Positions 48,801 through 56,867 are shown, numbered from the stretch's first letter. The stretch is DNA of 64,000 nucleotides from Monodelphis domestica (GCF_027887165.1 NC_077232.1:14595255-14659254); one strand, 5' to 3'. Notes: generated by a model not told the origin, from the sequence alone. Translations and numbers: made by a program.

Positions 48801-51800
48801 GTAATGCAACAACATCTTTCCTTTTCTCTTTTACTGGAATTATTTTCCTTTATTTTGATTCAATGAACTTTTTGGAATTGTTTACTCATTTAAGTATCTA
48901 TATTTTCCTTTTCTTCTTTACCTTGAATTTCAGCAGTATGAATTGAAAGAGTTCTTTAATCCTAAATTTACCTAATCAAATATTCTATAGATTTTGGATG
49001 GACATTTTTTCTAAGGAAAAAGACTTCTTCTTGAAAGCCATATATTGTCTGTGAATACAGATTTTTACAAAAGAACTTGGAATGCCAGATATCAGAGGTA
49101 TTTCAAAGAAATTCATGATTTGTTGAAGGGAAGTTAAAATTACATCTGAGGTTGGTTCATTATCTAGAACATTACTCTTATGGCACCTATGACTTGCTAG
49201 GAAAAAAGTGAAATTGAGTGTGGAATGCTGGGTAAAACTCAGTAAGAAGAATTTATGAAAAAAAAGAATAATAGTTTTTGTAAGCTTCCAACACATAGCC
49301 ATTTTATGTTGATTATCAAGACTTAGAAGTGTGAATGAACCCTTCTTTCCCTAAGGAGTAACAAACTTCTGCCCTTGCCTTCAGCTCCTCCACTTTCTAA
49401 AGTGCGTTAATCCTGTCAATGGCATCAAAGATGACTTATGTGTAGATGGACCCTCCATGACTGCTGAGACATATGATATCCTGAATTTTAGATCATTCCC
49501 TGATAAGATTTGGTCAGAGGTGAAAGTTGGAGAAGTGATTCCTCATGAAAAAGTGTTAAGCATTAGTGAAGAGGACATAGATTGGCCAGAAGATTTCCCC
49601 CAGGTAAGAGTCAGGTGAATGAGAGCTACATAGATGAGGCTGTTAGAAGCCTGGACACTGCTGTCTTCTCATTAGACCTTAAAACTTCCAAGAAGACATT
49701 GTGAATGACTAGGACAGGACAGAAACATCTACTTTCCTTTTTTGCTATCAGTAAGACAGAAGCTTGATTCCTCTCATTTCTTTTTCTCAATATTCCTTTA
49801 TTTGTTTACCCTCAAAAGAGACCTGTAACACCAAAGTATAGCTTATATAAGCATTTGATCATGAATTTGTCTTCCCAAAAGTCCCATGACTGCTTTTAGA
49901 GGCTCTTAATTACAATGTTCCTGCATAACGGGAAGAGTGTCAGGAGTCAGGGAGGCTCCTTTTCTCCAATTCAAATCTGCCTTCAAATACTTACTAGCTC
50001 TATGAGTCTGGGTCAGTCTCTGAATCCTTTTTCCTTCAGTTTTAATTTTGGTAAAATCTGTTGGAGAAGGAAATGGTTAACCACTCTGGCATCCTTGGCA
50101 AGAAAATCCCAAGTAAGTTTGTGAAAAGTGGCACAAATGCAAAATGACCAAATGACAAATCGAATGTTGTGGGTATTTCTTCTTCAGATATAGAACTTCT
50201 ATATAGATTCAATTCTATTTGTCTATGTGAAGTCATAAATCCCAGTTTCTCTGAATCATCAGAGGTACCTCCAGATGCCACACTAAGAAACAAGATCAAC
50301 CATTCAAATAACTTGATTCTTATTAATCAAGCAGATTCATTCAAACAAATATTAATTATTTATTGCTTTAAATTTTTTAAAATTATATTTTATTAAAAAA
50401 TCTGTAAAGTTAAGACTCCCTGAAAAAAACACGATACCTTACTCAAATACCAAGAACAGGACTTTTTTAGAGAACAAAAATATAAAGAAATATTTCCTCT
50501 TCTATGAGCAATATGTTACATCAACATTCCTAGTACAAAAAGAAGTTCACTGTAGAGATGTGCTGTCACATATTTGGTGGAAAATGTACTATTAACATGT
50601 TTGTATTTTAAAAATTGGAGCAGTTGTAATGTGTCTTGGGTCAACTGTGTTTATATTCATGTCTTTAGGAAAAGATGAGATAGAGTACAAGAGGGATAAT
50701 TGGGAGACAATCTCCCTTCAGAAATATATCATCCTTGTTTTTCCCTACTTCAAATATTTTATTCTAAAAGTCTCCTGCAGAAGAAGTCTTAAATCACCAT
50801 TTCCTCATCTTGCACTGATATTTTTTCTCTTCCTTTTATGGAAACTCAGATTCCTAGTTCTACCTGCAGTGTGGCCTGTGGCCCTGGCTTCAGGAAGCAA
50901 TTTCGTGAAGGCCAGCCCATCTGCTGCTTTGACTGTACCTTGTGCCCTGATGGGAAGTTTTCCAATAAAACAGGTGGGTGCCTAAAGAGAAAGAGTTCTC
51001 CCAAATTATAGGCATTAGATTTTTTTTTCTTTTTATTTAATTTTAGTTTCATGGCTGAACCTCAGAAATTTTTCTCTTACCACAGTAATATGGAATATTT
51101 CTATGTCATTTGGTGTCCTAAGAGTATTTACTTCAATTAGCAAAATTCCATTTACCATAGCTTAGACCTTGAAAATTATATTCCCATATTTTCCATTCAA
51201 TTATTTTCCATTCATTTTTTACTTATCAATTAAAACTAACTTCATTTTGAGGCTTTAGAATATAGAGAATATATTGCAGCAGATTTATATTTATGTATTG
51301 TCATTATATCTTTAATGTATTCTATACATTTAAAAGGTTTTTTAATTATAGCAAAATTATTTTCAAATTAAGGTTCTGTTTATTATAGTGAACTTCATAT
51401 TTTCTTTAAAAATATTCCATTAAATATTCAATTGTGTTGAGATAACTGTTGGCATTATCTTATTGGTAAAAAAAGATCAATCTATACTCTAATAGCATCC
51501 CCTGTTTAAAATATATTTTAACTGTAATTCTGAAACAAAGATTTCTTAAATTTCAAAAACACAAGATAAATTAGAAATAGGGTATTAATGTACAATATGA
51601 TATATTTAAAACGAAGTACAAAGAACAGTAACAAAAACAATTCCTTATTCCCTGATAAGTATCTTTCATTTAAACTAGAAAGAGATGACAGAATTATTGA
51701 GCATTTGAAACTAATGAATATAATATTTGGTTCACATCATTTTATTTCCCTTTCCCCTAATTCTTCCATTTGCAATGCATGGGCAGAATAGTGTATATAA

Positions 51801-52748
51801 GACTTAGAACCATCTTTTATGGTGTTTGTTTCCTTTATTTTTCTTCCTTGTTTGCTAAGATTGAATAAAATAATGAGGGTCTAACATACTAAGAATCCAT
51901 TACTTTCTCCATTTCTTCCCTGGGAAAAAGGATTAAAAGATTATTAATATCATAGTGCTAATATTCAAATGAAATGAAAAAACTGAGTATAAAAATGCCA
52001 TGTATAAATCACAAAGGGTGACTGGTCACTCTTCCTTCTACCTATTATTGATTTGTTTTTCTTTTTTTTAATTTTTTCCCAATGCTCAATGGTAAAAAAG
52101 AGTTTATATCCAATACTTGCAGATTATGATGAAATTGACATCCACCCTCTAACTGAATAATGAATGATTTCTAATCCACCACATTGTTTGAATAAATGCT
52201 ATTTAATCTAATTCCTTTTTCCTATAATATTTCTCTTGTAGAGCTCTAAATTTCACTCTCTACCCAAATCTCATGAGCCCAAAAAATTTCTACTTAATAA
52301 GTATATTCTTTATTAATAGTTCAGGTAAAATAGAGCAAAGAATTAGTACTTATGTACATTTATAAGAAACACACTTGGTGAGAGTAATAGTCCCTGATGA
52401 CAAAATAATGCTAATGCATGCAATAAAAGTATCATCCTGATGAGTGAAAATCATGAAAAAGAAAGATTTGAAATCGACATTTAATAACCTGAAGAAAGTT
52501 TGGAGCCATTGCTATAGATTATATTTTTAAAAATCAAAATAATTATGAAAACTATCTTTAACAACATTCAATGGGACATGTTTGATTACCATAAACAGAA
52601 TCCTGGACCTAAAGAACCCAGAGGACTTGCAATTGTGCATTTTCTTTAAAGAATTTTTATAATAGATAAAGATCACAGAATAAATTCTTCTCTATTTCAT
52701 TACTATTGTGATAATATTGTATACAAATATAAAAATATACACATACAC

Positions 52749-52790
<42 letters not shown>

Positions 52791-54006
52791 GTCCTCACAT
52801 AGGCCTTAAGGTCTTTCTGTGAAGAGTTAAATTTTGGAATGGGTCATAGTTTAGATTTCATTAAGAAATATGTGACAGAATGAATAATTAACAATTTTTT
52901 TTCCCACAAGTAGAGATAAAGAGAAACCCAAATATGTTTTTTTTAATTTCATTGACTGTCTAGAATTCTTATTCTTCTGATTGAAGAGGAGTCCCCCAAA
53001 AAGTTGAGGTTTAAGTGGAATGTCTAATTTTGACCTTATTGGAGAAAGAAAAATATACTGCATATAAAACAGAGTGAGATTAATTTTTATTGTATTTCCA
53101 GATGCAGAAGAGTGCATACAATGCCCTGAAGATCAGTACCCAAGCCAGGAGAAAGATAGATGCCTGCCCAGGACAGTAACTTATCTGGCTTATGAAGAGA
53201 CTCTGGGAATGATTCTGACCTCTGCAGCTTTCTGCTTCTCCATTCTCACAATATTTGTCCTTAGAGTGTTTGTTATACACAGAGATACCCCCATAGTAAA
53301 AGCCAATAATCGCAGTCTCAGCTACATTCTGCTCACCTCTCTCACCCTTTGCTTCCTTTCTTCCTTGCTCTTCCTTGGTCGTCCTACACCAGCCATCTGC
53401 ATCTTAAGACAAACCACATTTGCCATTGTGTTCACGGTGGCCATTGCTTCCATCTTGGCCAAAACCATCACTGTGGTTCTGGCCTTTAGGGCCACTAAGC
53501 CAGGGAGCAAGCTCAGGAGGTGGCTGAGACCAGCAGTATCTCATTCCCTCATTTTCCTTTGTACCCTTATACAGATGTTCCTCTGCAGCATCTGGCTGGG
53601 GACATATCCCCCATTCTTTGAGATGGATACACACTCTGAGGCTTCCTTCATTGTTATTCAGTGCAATGAGGGCTCCCTTGTGACCTTCTACTGTGTCCTT
53701 GGCTACATGGGCTTCCTGGCCTTGGTCAGCTTTACTTTGGCTTTCCTGGCAAGGAATCTGCCAGATACTTTCAATGAAGCCAAGTACCTGACATTCAGCA
53801 TGCTGGTGTTTTGCAGTGTCTGGATTTCCTTTTTGCCCGCATATCAGAGCACCAAAGGGAAGGCCATGGTGGCCATGGAGATCTTTTCCATCTTGGTCTC
53901 CAGTGCTGGGATTCTCATCTGTATCTTTGCTCCCAAATGCTATGTGATCCTTCTGAGGCCAGACAGAAATACCCTGGAGATATTGAAAAACAAAGCTAGT
54001 CCTTGA
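21610..54006 (+). CDS. Vomeronasal type-2 receptor (V2R), six coding exons, intact
   Basis: Predicted product: 862 residues, a family C GPCR that detects peptide or protein cues at the microvillar surface of basal vomeronasal neurons. Coding exons: 21610-21854, 24915-25206, 27478-28281, 49385-49603, 50850-50973, 53102-54006. Every intron has GT/AG ends and the phases (2, 0, 0, 0, 1) agree, with no internal stop. Domains: signal peptide about 1-24, Venus-flytrap ligand domain about 30-515, nine-cysteine domain about 526-582, seven helices about 594-845. Hallmarks seen: TPIVKANNR after helix 1, [18 protein letters not shown] around helices 6-7, [13 protein letters not shown] at the end. The length and exon pattern (292, ~800, ~220, 124, ~900 bp) are typical of the family. 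The start was chosen at 21610 because it gives one clean signal peptide; an in-frame ATG at 21553 would add 19 residues. Intron 3 is swollen to 21 kb by antisense transposons. Confidence 0.93.
21855..24914 (+). other. V2R intron 1
   Basis: About 3.1 kb, AT-rich, with no recognised gene. A small AT/GT array lies at about 24650-24680. Minus-strand frames at 23393-23623 and 24031-24249 carry no domain and no splice context that I trust. Confidence 0.6.
24915..25206 (+). CDS. V2R exon 2 (ligand-binding lobe 1)
   Basis: It is 292 bp after acceptor CACATTAG, ending CCACAG then GTAAGT. It carries the family motif [20 protein letters not shown], including a glycosylation sequon NIS, and [18 protein letters not shown], the loop that in family C receptors contacts the amino-acid-like ligand site. 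The first base completes a proline codon with exon 1. Confidence 0.92.
25207..27477 (+). other. V2R intron 2
   Basis: About 2.3 kb with no recognised repeat or gene. The plus frame at 27398-27586 overlaps exon 3 in another frame and is a shadow. Confidence 0.6.
27478..28281 (+). CDS. V2R exon 3 (major ligand-binding exon)
   Basis: It is 804 bp in phase 0, between acceptor CATGTAG and donor GTAACC. It begins [20 protein letters not shown] and continues with [27 protein letters not shown] and [15 protein letters not shown], all at the expected places for V2R lobe 2 and the return to lobe 1. The open frame continues past the donor to 28497, but that extension is intronic: the donor lies where V2R exon 3 normally ends, before the conserved 'LLHFLK' that starts exon 4. 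Confidence 0.93.
28864..29161 (-). repeat. 3' LTR of mini-ERV copy C
   Basis: Read on the minus strand it starts TATATAATTG (the 5' partner has TGTATAATTG) and ends TTTTTACA. It shares 'ttccttgatttctaat' and 'ctgatcagccatgg' boxes with the LTRs at 7141-7427 and 40059-40329, and a distant R/U5-like region with the 360-bp LTR type. Confidence 0.7.
30509..30521. repeat. Target-site duplication of the L1, left copy
   Basis: CCATTTCCTTTTT is repeated at 38215-38227 on the far side of the L1. The left copy is followed by the L1 poly-A tail (poly-T on this strand). Confidence 0.85.
30901..33740 (-). pseudogene. L1 ORF2, reverse transcriptase and C-terminal domain
   Basis: The frame is open from about 33740; the first internal ATG is at 33426, giving 841 residues from there. 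RT motifs in order: [48 protein letters not shown] and the catalytic FADDMMVYL. The cysteine-histidine motif near the C-terminus ([17 protein letters not shown]) is intact. It is separated from the endonuclease frame by a single extra base, so the two halves together span the normal ~1,270 codons. It cannot be read as one protein as it stands. Confidence 0.93.
33731..34708 (-). pseudogene. L1 ORF2, endonuclease part
   Basis: 325 residues from ATG at 34708. It has an apurinic/apyrimidinic-type endonuclease with TLNVNG (Asn), LQETHM (Glu), VGDLNQPL (Asp/Asn) and FSDHKAI (Asp-His). The frame ends shortly after a run of eight T (33742-33749; A8 in the sense strand), where one extra base throws it out of phase with the reverse transcriptase. 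Confidence 0.93.
34709..35434 (-). other. L1 inter-ORF spacer, C-rich with AT microsatellite
   Basis: About 725 bp lie between ORF1 and ORF2, far longer than the 63-bp spacer of human L1. It has CCCCC runs at 34780-34920 (G-runs in the L1 sense strand) and a TATA/CATA array at about 35168-35225. The equivalent C-rich spacer is retained in the L1 fragment at 10790-11130. Confidence 0.75.
35435..36559 (-). CDS. L1 ORF1 protein (374 residues, intact)
   Basis: This is the RNA-binding chaperone that coats L1 RNA. A basic, Gln/Lys-rich N-terminus is followed by a coiled coil at about residues 70-150, with heptad-like repeats and two tandem KEMKDEA units. Next come the RRM with [10 protein letters not shown] and the C-terminal domain with [10 protein letters not shown] and LTIFLQGK. 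The length is close to the usual 340-370. There is no stop or frameshift. It is read on the minus strand from ATG at 36559. Confidence 0.92.
   Translation of the reverse strand: MRGTRAQTNTGRKEGVNLNKQQKQKKETTIDSYYSPNGTEGERSANDKPEIPANWIQAVEELKTQLREAEDNWEKNLKIKISHLETEALELKQENSVLKAKIIQLENEAKEMKDEAKEMKDEIKRMKDSLQRNSDQKEKDDQKAKDEIQSLRTRVKQLESSDLTRQQDTIRQNKKNEKIEENVKHLIHKTDNLENRSRRDNLRIIGIPEDHDKRKSLDIILEEIIQENCPEILEQEGKVEIERIHRSPPVFNPQLTTPRNVIAKFKNNQIKEQVLQAAKKKPFRYHGNTVRITQDLSASTLKDRKAWNMIFRKARELGLQPRIKYPSKLTIFLQGKVWSFNTTEEFHAFINKRPDLNRKFEVQPQNSRESSKGN
36560..38214 (-). promoter_or_regulatory. L1 5' UTR with ~290-bp tandem repeats and two YY1-like start modules
   Basis: The box AGAAGACCC recurs at 36921, 37214 and 37504, and TTACTTTCAAGG recurs at about 37105, 37396 and 37681, with a variant at 37906. 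That indicates about 3.5 units of 285-293 bp, shorter at the outer end. CCGCCATCTTGAC at 38193-38205 (CAAGATGGCGG on the L1 strand) is a YY1-type motif at the 5' end. A near-identical CTGCCATCTTGAC lies at 36883-36895 just inside the repeats. Frames through this region, such as 36878-37916, are by-products of the repetition. Confidence 0.85.
38215..38227. repeat. Target-site duplication of the L1, right copy
   Basis: CCATTTCCTTTTT, identical to 30509-30521. Mini-ERV copy C resumes immediately after it. Confidence 0.85.
39864..40058 (+). repeat. SINE in the leader of mini-ERV copy C
   Basis: Head 'gggggcacctcggtagctaa', core 'ctgtgtgatcctgggcaagt' and tail 'ggctccaagaccaaaggtaa'. It is antisense to the mini-ERV. 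The same SINE, in the same relative orientation and next to the same 'catttttttt..agatag' flank, is present in the mini-ERV at 54733-54929. It is absent from element 1 near 12310. Confidence 0.8.
40059..40329 (-). repeat. 5' LTR of mini-ERV copy C
   Basis: It begins (minus strand) TGTATAATTGAAAATGTG. The last ~20 bp and the primer-binding region appear to be missing, because the LTR runs straight into the leader SINE at 40058. Confidence 0.7.
40330..41240 (+). other. Intronic DNA; possible diverged solo LTR at about 40965-41215
   Basis: No gene is seen. The stretch 'ttagagactacatttcccac' to the AATAAATA at about 41158, followed by TGGCAGATGATG at 41221, has the layout of an LTR plus a primer-binding-like site related to the mini-ERV LTRs. 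There is no paired copy or target duplication, so this is tentative. Confidence 0.3.
41241..43548 (-). mobile_element. Mini-ERV copy D, 3' half, interrupted by the unclassified repeat
   Basis: On the minus strand there is a 3' LTR of the 360-bp type at 41241-41592 (beginning TATAAAAATGG) and the 3' internal region to 42913. The unclassified repeat interrupts it at 42923-43485, then the internal sequence resumes from 43495 ('gcaaacgaattgaacaagg') to about 43548, where an L1 begins. It aligns with 13990-15654 of element 1. The 5' half is absent. Confidence 0.82.
42923..43485 (+). mobile_element. Unclassified interspersed repeat, copy 2 (uninterrupted)
   Basis: A 563-bp copy of the repeat at 4952-6467, flanked by the 9-bp direct repeat CCACTGTAA at 42914-42922 and 43486-43494. 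The corresponding mini-ERV site in element 1, read in reverse, has a single CCACTGTGA, so the repeat inserted into copy D. It preserves the empty GGCC site where copy 1 carries the solo LTR. Confidence 0.8.
43549..47047 (-). mobile_element. L1 copy C, 5'-truncated and decayed
   Basis: It has a poly-A tail at the left end and an L1 3' UTR. ORF2 is broken into frames at 43912-44290, 44303-44716, 44713-44904 and 45042-46043, with endonuclease remnants at 46675-46941. About 130 bp of ORF2 are missing near 45165 relative to the L1 at 30522. It stops at about 47047 within the endonuclease region. No target duplication was found. Confidence 0.88.
45042..46043 (-). pseudogene. L1 ORF2 reverse-transcriptase fragment in copy C
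   Basis: 333 residues from an internal [29 protein letters not shown] and FADDMMVYL are preserved. A deletion has removed part of the motif before the catalytic loop ([11 protein letters not shown] in place of the longer form). The frame then runs out of phase at the 130-bp deletion. Confidence 0.85.
47150..48480 (-). mobile_element. Old L1 fragment with internal deletion
   Basis: 47550-47900 follows the L1 3' end in order ('ccatcacaattatttaccat', 'ccaattgaagaacattccct'). 48220-48470 follows the endonuclease start region ('ttaattaggtctgtttcagc', 'gtgaatccatctcatttac'). Most of ORF2 between them is missing. There are no open frames. Confidence 0.65.
48481..49384 (+). other. End of V2R intron 3, unassigned
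   Basis: T-rich sequence to about 48900, then unassigned DNA running into the exon 4 acceptor. The minus-strand frame at 48985-49302 has no domain. Confidence 0.5.
49385..49603 (+). CDS. V2R exon 4
   Basis: It is 219 bp in phase 0, encoding 73 residues from [13 protein letters not shown] to [22 protein letters not shown] and VKVGEV are the conserved end of the Venus-flytrap domain. The acceptor is CTTCAG and the donor GTAAGA. No ORF caller with a length cutoff would find it, because it has no long frame of its own. Confidence 0.92.
49890..50140 (+). repeat. CORE-SINE copy in V2R intron 4
   Basis: 'caattcaaatctgccttcaa', 'tatgagtctgggtcagtc' and then the 3' block 'ggagaaggaaatggttaacc', 'ggcatccttggcaagaaaat'. 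It is related to the copy at 3315-3550. It is sense to the receptor. Confidence 0.6.
50850..50973 (+). CDS. V2R exon 5 (cysteine-rich domain)
   Basis: The exon is exactly 124 bp, the length standard for V2R and T1R exon 5. It encodes [18 protein letters not shown], then a CCFDCTLCP block: six of the nine conserved cysteines of the linker that couples the ligand domain to the membrane domain. It ends AAAACAG followed by GTGGGT, leaving one base for the next codon. Confidence 0.93.
50974..53101 (+). other. V2R intron 5
   Basis: About 2.1 kb, AT-rich, with no recognised gene. A TA microsatellite lies at about 52749-52790. Confidence 0.6.
53102..54006 (+). CDS. V2R exon 6 (seven-transmembrane domain)
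   Basis: It is 905 bp after acceptor TATTTCCAG. It starts [15 protein letters not shown], giving the last three linker cysteines, then seven hydrophobic helices and a short intracellular tail ending NKASP and TGA. Family C signature stretches are intact: [11 protein letters not shown] (helix 3), [17 protein letters not shown] (loop 3 to helix 6) and [10 protein letters not shown]. The frame upstream of 53102, back to the ATG at 53074, is intronic. Confidence 0.96.
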
Positions 54007-54270
54007 GGAGCAATGTGTTCTGAAGCTCTTCCTCTCAAATCTTAAAGATATAGCTCTTCCTTCTTAATGAATGATTTAAAATACTCTAGCTTTTATACCA
54101 TTTATTTTCTGTTATCATCATGTCTTTCTTTTGTCCTAAATTCCAAAATTATATTGAAGAAAGTCATATTGCTTGATTTCTTAAGAGTTAAAATTACTTA
54201 CTCTGTATATAAAATGACCTCTAAAGAACAGAACCTTAATATGTTGATGAAATGAAAACAATATTCTAAA

Positions 54271-54276
54271 AATAAA
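54271..54276 (+). terminator. Candidate polyadenylation signal of the V2R gene
   Basis: AATAAA lies 265 nt after the V2R stop and 83 nt before the next mini-ERV begins. It is followed by GT-rich sequence ('tttgtgtgtttgtgtgc') that could serve as the downstream element. Confidence 0.5.
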
Positions 54277-54358
54277 TTACATATTTGTGTGTTTGTGTGC
54301 ATGACTGTGTGTGCGCCTGATTTTGGATTCTTGGTTTAGTATTTTTCACTTTTCTATC

Positions 54359-54688
54359 TGTAAAAATGGAGATTTGAACCTCAGACTTCAATCCCCAGAC
54401 GTCAGTCCCCAGAAGTTCTTGGCACTTCCCAGGATGCCCTATAATCTCACCTGAGTACAAGATCAACATTTGTATTTAAACTGACAGCAATGCCTACTTG
54501 CGTCTCTCTGATTCTCCTTCTAAGCACACACATCTCTCAAGATGTAGTAAGTGAAATTGAATGGGCTTAACAGCCCTAGGTTGTTTTTTTTTTCTATTTT
54601 TCTTTTTCTTTATTCTTGATTTCTAATAATCATTAATAAACCTCTAAAATATAATACTTTTAGTAGAGAAACTAATTTAACTGTTACA
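54359..54688 (+). repeat. 5' LTR of mini-ERV element 2
   Basis: 330 bp, beginning TGTAAAAATGGAG and ending TGTTACA, with an AATAAA signal at about 54635. It is related to the LTRs of element 1 and copy D. Confidence 0.8.
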
Positions 54689-54692
54689 GTTC

Positions 54693-54702
54693 TGGCAACC
54701 AC
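54693..54702 (+). promoter_or_regulatory. Primer-binding-site-like sequence
   Basis: TGGCAACCAC begins 4 bp after the LTR end. It differs from the site of element 1 by one base. It would pair with a tRNA ending GTGGTTGCCA. Confidence 0.45.
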
Positions 54703-54732
54703 TAGATGGGATGAAATTTCTCATTTTTTTTT

Positions 54733-54929
54733 AAAACCCTTACCTTCCATCTTGGAGTCAATACTGTGTATTGGCTCCAAGGCAGAAGAGTGGTAAGGGC
54801 TAGGCAATGGGGGTTAAGTGACTTGCCCAGGGTCACACAGCTGGGAAGTGTCTGAGGCCAGATTTGAACTAGGACCTCCTGTCTCTAGGCCTGGCTCTCA
54901 ATTCACTGAGCTACCCAGCTAGCTGCCCC
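54733..54929 (-). repeat. SINE in the leader of mini-ERV element 2
   Basis: The reverse-oriented SINE has the core 'gtgacttgcccagggtcac' and ends 'agctagctgcccc'. It is flanked by TCATTTTTTTT on both sides (54721-54731 and 54930-54940). Element 1 has a single 'tctcaaattttttag' at this point. Copy C carries the same insertion. Confidence 0.8.
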
Positions 54930-55364
54930 TCATTTTTTTTGAAGATAGACTAGATAATGATTTCTAAGCCACATTTCTCCAATGCTTTTTAGAAAAGCAT
55001 CTTGATCAGCTTCAGCCTGCTTGCCTGCACTCCTACCTGCAGCCATCCACTTTGGAGTTTATTTATTCAGATTGCTCACCTGGTCCCAGTCCTGTCCACC
55101 CAGGCCCACTTCTAGGCTCCTATAATCAGGACCTGTATGACCCAGATCCGCTCTCCCGGTCCCAAAGCGCCCAGCCCCAGCAACTCTGGCCTCCAAGCGG
55201 ATCACTCATTGCCCCAGAGCCAGGACTCACTTCCAGCAACTGGTAAAAAACAGGGGTGATTTTTCCTTTGAGTACAATTAGCCTCCATGTGGCAAAGGCC
55301 AGGGGATCACAGGTGGGGAGAATGAAGAGAAGGAAAAGACTTTTCCAAATAGGAACTTACAACC

Positions 55365-55724
55365 ATGGCTTTAAACGGATATCTTTTAAGTACACTGGTC
55401 CTTTTATTCATCTCCCCAGATGCTTCCTTATCTTTGGAAATACCTGATGAATCTTTAAATTTACTCCCTGTAATTCGCTCAGAGATTCAGGAGAAAAATT
55501 CAGCTCCCTGCCATCCTTTGGCCCAATTTGAGATTCCAAAAACCCACCCTCACTATGGGGAGGCAGCTCAGTGGCTCAGTGAATTGAGAGCCAGGCCTAG
55601 AGATGGGAGGTCCTGGGTTGAAATCTGGCCTCAGACACTTCCAGGGAGTGTGGCACTGGGCAGGACATTTAACCCCATTGCCTACCCCTTATCACTCTTC
55701 TGCCTTCTTACATTAGGCATCTAA
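55365..55724 (+). pseudogene. Leader ORF joined to a protease fragment
   Basis: The ATG at 55365 has a strong Kozak context (A at -3, G at +4). A hydrophobic stretch (GYLLSTLVLLFIS) is followed by a segment that resembles the C-terminal part of the provirus protease at about 62290-62390 (DASLSLEIPDESLNLLPV against the provirus's SLSLEVPEESLNLLPV). After about residue 64 the frame enters a SINE. The catalytic part of the protease is absent, so it has no enzyme activity. The junction defines the internal deletion that created the mini-ERV family. Confidence 0.6.
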
Positions 55725-55741
55725 ATGGATAAAAAAAAAAC
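55557..55741 (+). repeat. SINE within the protease fragment of element 2
   Basis: Head 'gaggcagctcagtggctcag' and core 'gttgaaatctggcctcagac', ending in an A-run. It is the same insertion as 12913-13082 in element 1. Confidence 0.8.
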
Positions 55742-56766
55742 AAGGAAATTTAAAGAGACTGGAGGTTATATTTTAAGGCTTTTCATACTCCAATGTTTTA
55801 AAAAACATTTTATTGCATTTTGCTGATTGCTTTGTTTATGATTTAACTTTGTGATTTTAAGTTCATATAGGAATATAATCAATACCATTCTGTTATGCTG
55901 AATAATTTATTGTATGGTTTTAACTACCGTTTAATTCTGTTGTGTTTCCCCTAAAACTATACTGAACAAAAAATATTGAGTAAACCCATATACAAACAGC
56001 CTTTCTTTTTTTGACTTTGTAACTTGTCACATAGAGGATAGATGGACTCCATCAGAACATTGCTACAATTATATAACAACCTTTGGAAAATATAATGAGC
56101 TAAATATCTCAAATTGATTTTAAGGGTTCGTTAGAATTTTTTTCCCCAACAATATCATTTTAATTGGGCCCTGATTCAAGGACCTGTTATAGATTTATTT
56201 TTCCTTTACTTAGAATTTTTGCACATAGGACTTTTATAGTCTATATTTCATCCAGAAATTATCTTCTTTTTTATTTGGATTTTTCTGATGGTTTTAGTTA
56301 TTTCTCTTGCCAAATGATTCATATATCTCATAACTCATCCATGCCTCCCTAAATGATCCCTGTATTTTTCAATCACCCTCTTCAGGGGGGTAATGAAAAA
56401 TTATTATTATTCTATATTGCAAAGTTTAAATTCCTTTGGAGAATAATTTAGGTTAAGAAACAAGCTACCTATCCGAATCCAGAAACTCAACTGTTTGGAG
56501 AAGATACCATGAAGATGCCTCCACAGACCACAAGCTGCATGAGAAAGATCAAGAATGAACTTTGGGTGTGGTTGATTGAACATTTAATTTGTATTTATAT
56601 TTTAACACCAAAGGGGACTGCCCCCTAACTGGATTTTTGTCTATGTGCCTAGCAATAATTAGGTTTGTTCTCTTCCCTCTTATACTCAAATTATTGTAAT
56701 TGCAAACTTTGTTTGTTTACAAGCCCCAGCTGAGAGATTAGTCTTCTTTGGTCCTCAGGGGGGTAA

Positions 56767-56867
56767 TGTAAAATGGAGATTTAAACCCCAGACTTCAATC
56801 CCCATAATTCCTTGGTACTTCCCATAATTCCCTAAAATCTCACCTGAGTCCCCACCTGAGCGAGATC
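56767..56867 (+). repeat. 3' LTR of mini-ERV element 2, first 101 bp
   Basis: It matches the start of the 5' LTR at 54359 and follows the purine tract 'aggggggtaa'. It breaks off at GATC, where the provirus LTR begins. Confidence 0.8.

Larger units (their letters stand above)
54359..56867 (+). mobile_element. Mini-ERV element 2, its 3' LTR interrupted by a provirus
   Basis: It contains a 5' LTR (54359-54688), a PBS-like site, an antisense SINE in the leader, a leader ORF joined to a protease fragment, a second SINE (sense), AT-rich DNA, the family 3' non-coding region and a purine-rich tract. The 3' LTR begins TGTAAAATGG at 56767. That LTR is cut after about 101 bp by the minus-strand provirus starting at 56868; the remainder should lie beyond the window. 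It begins 353 bp downstream of the V2R stop. Confidence 0.82.
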
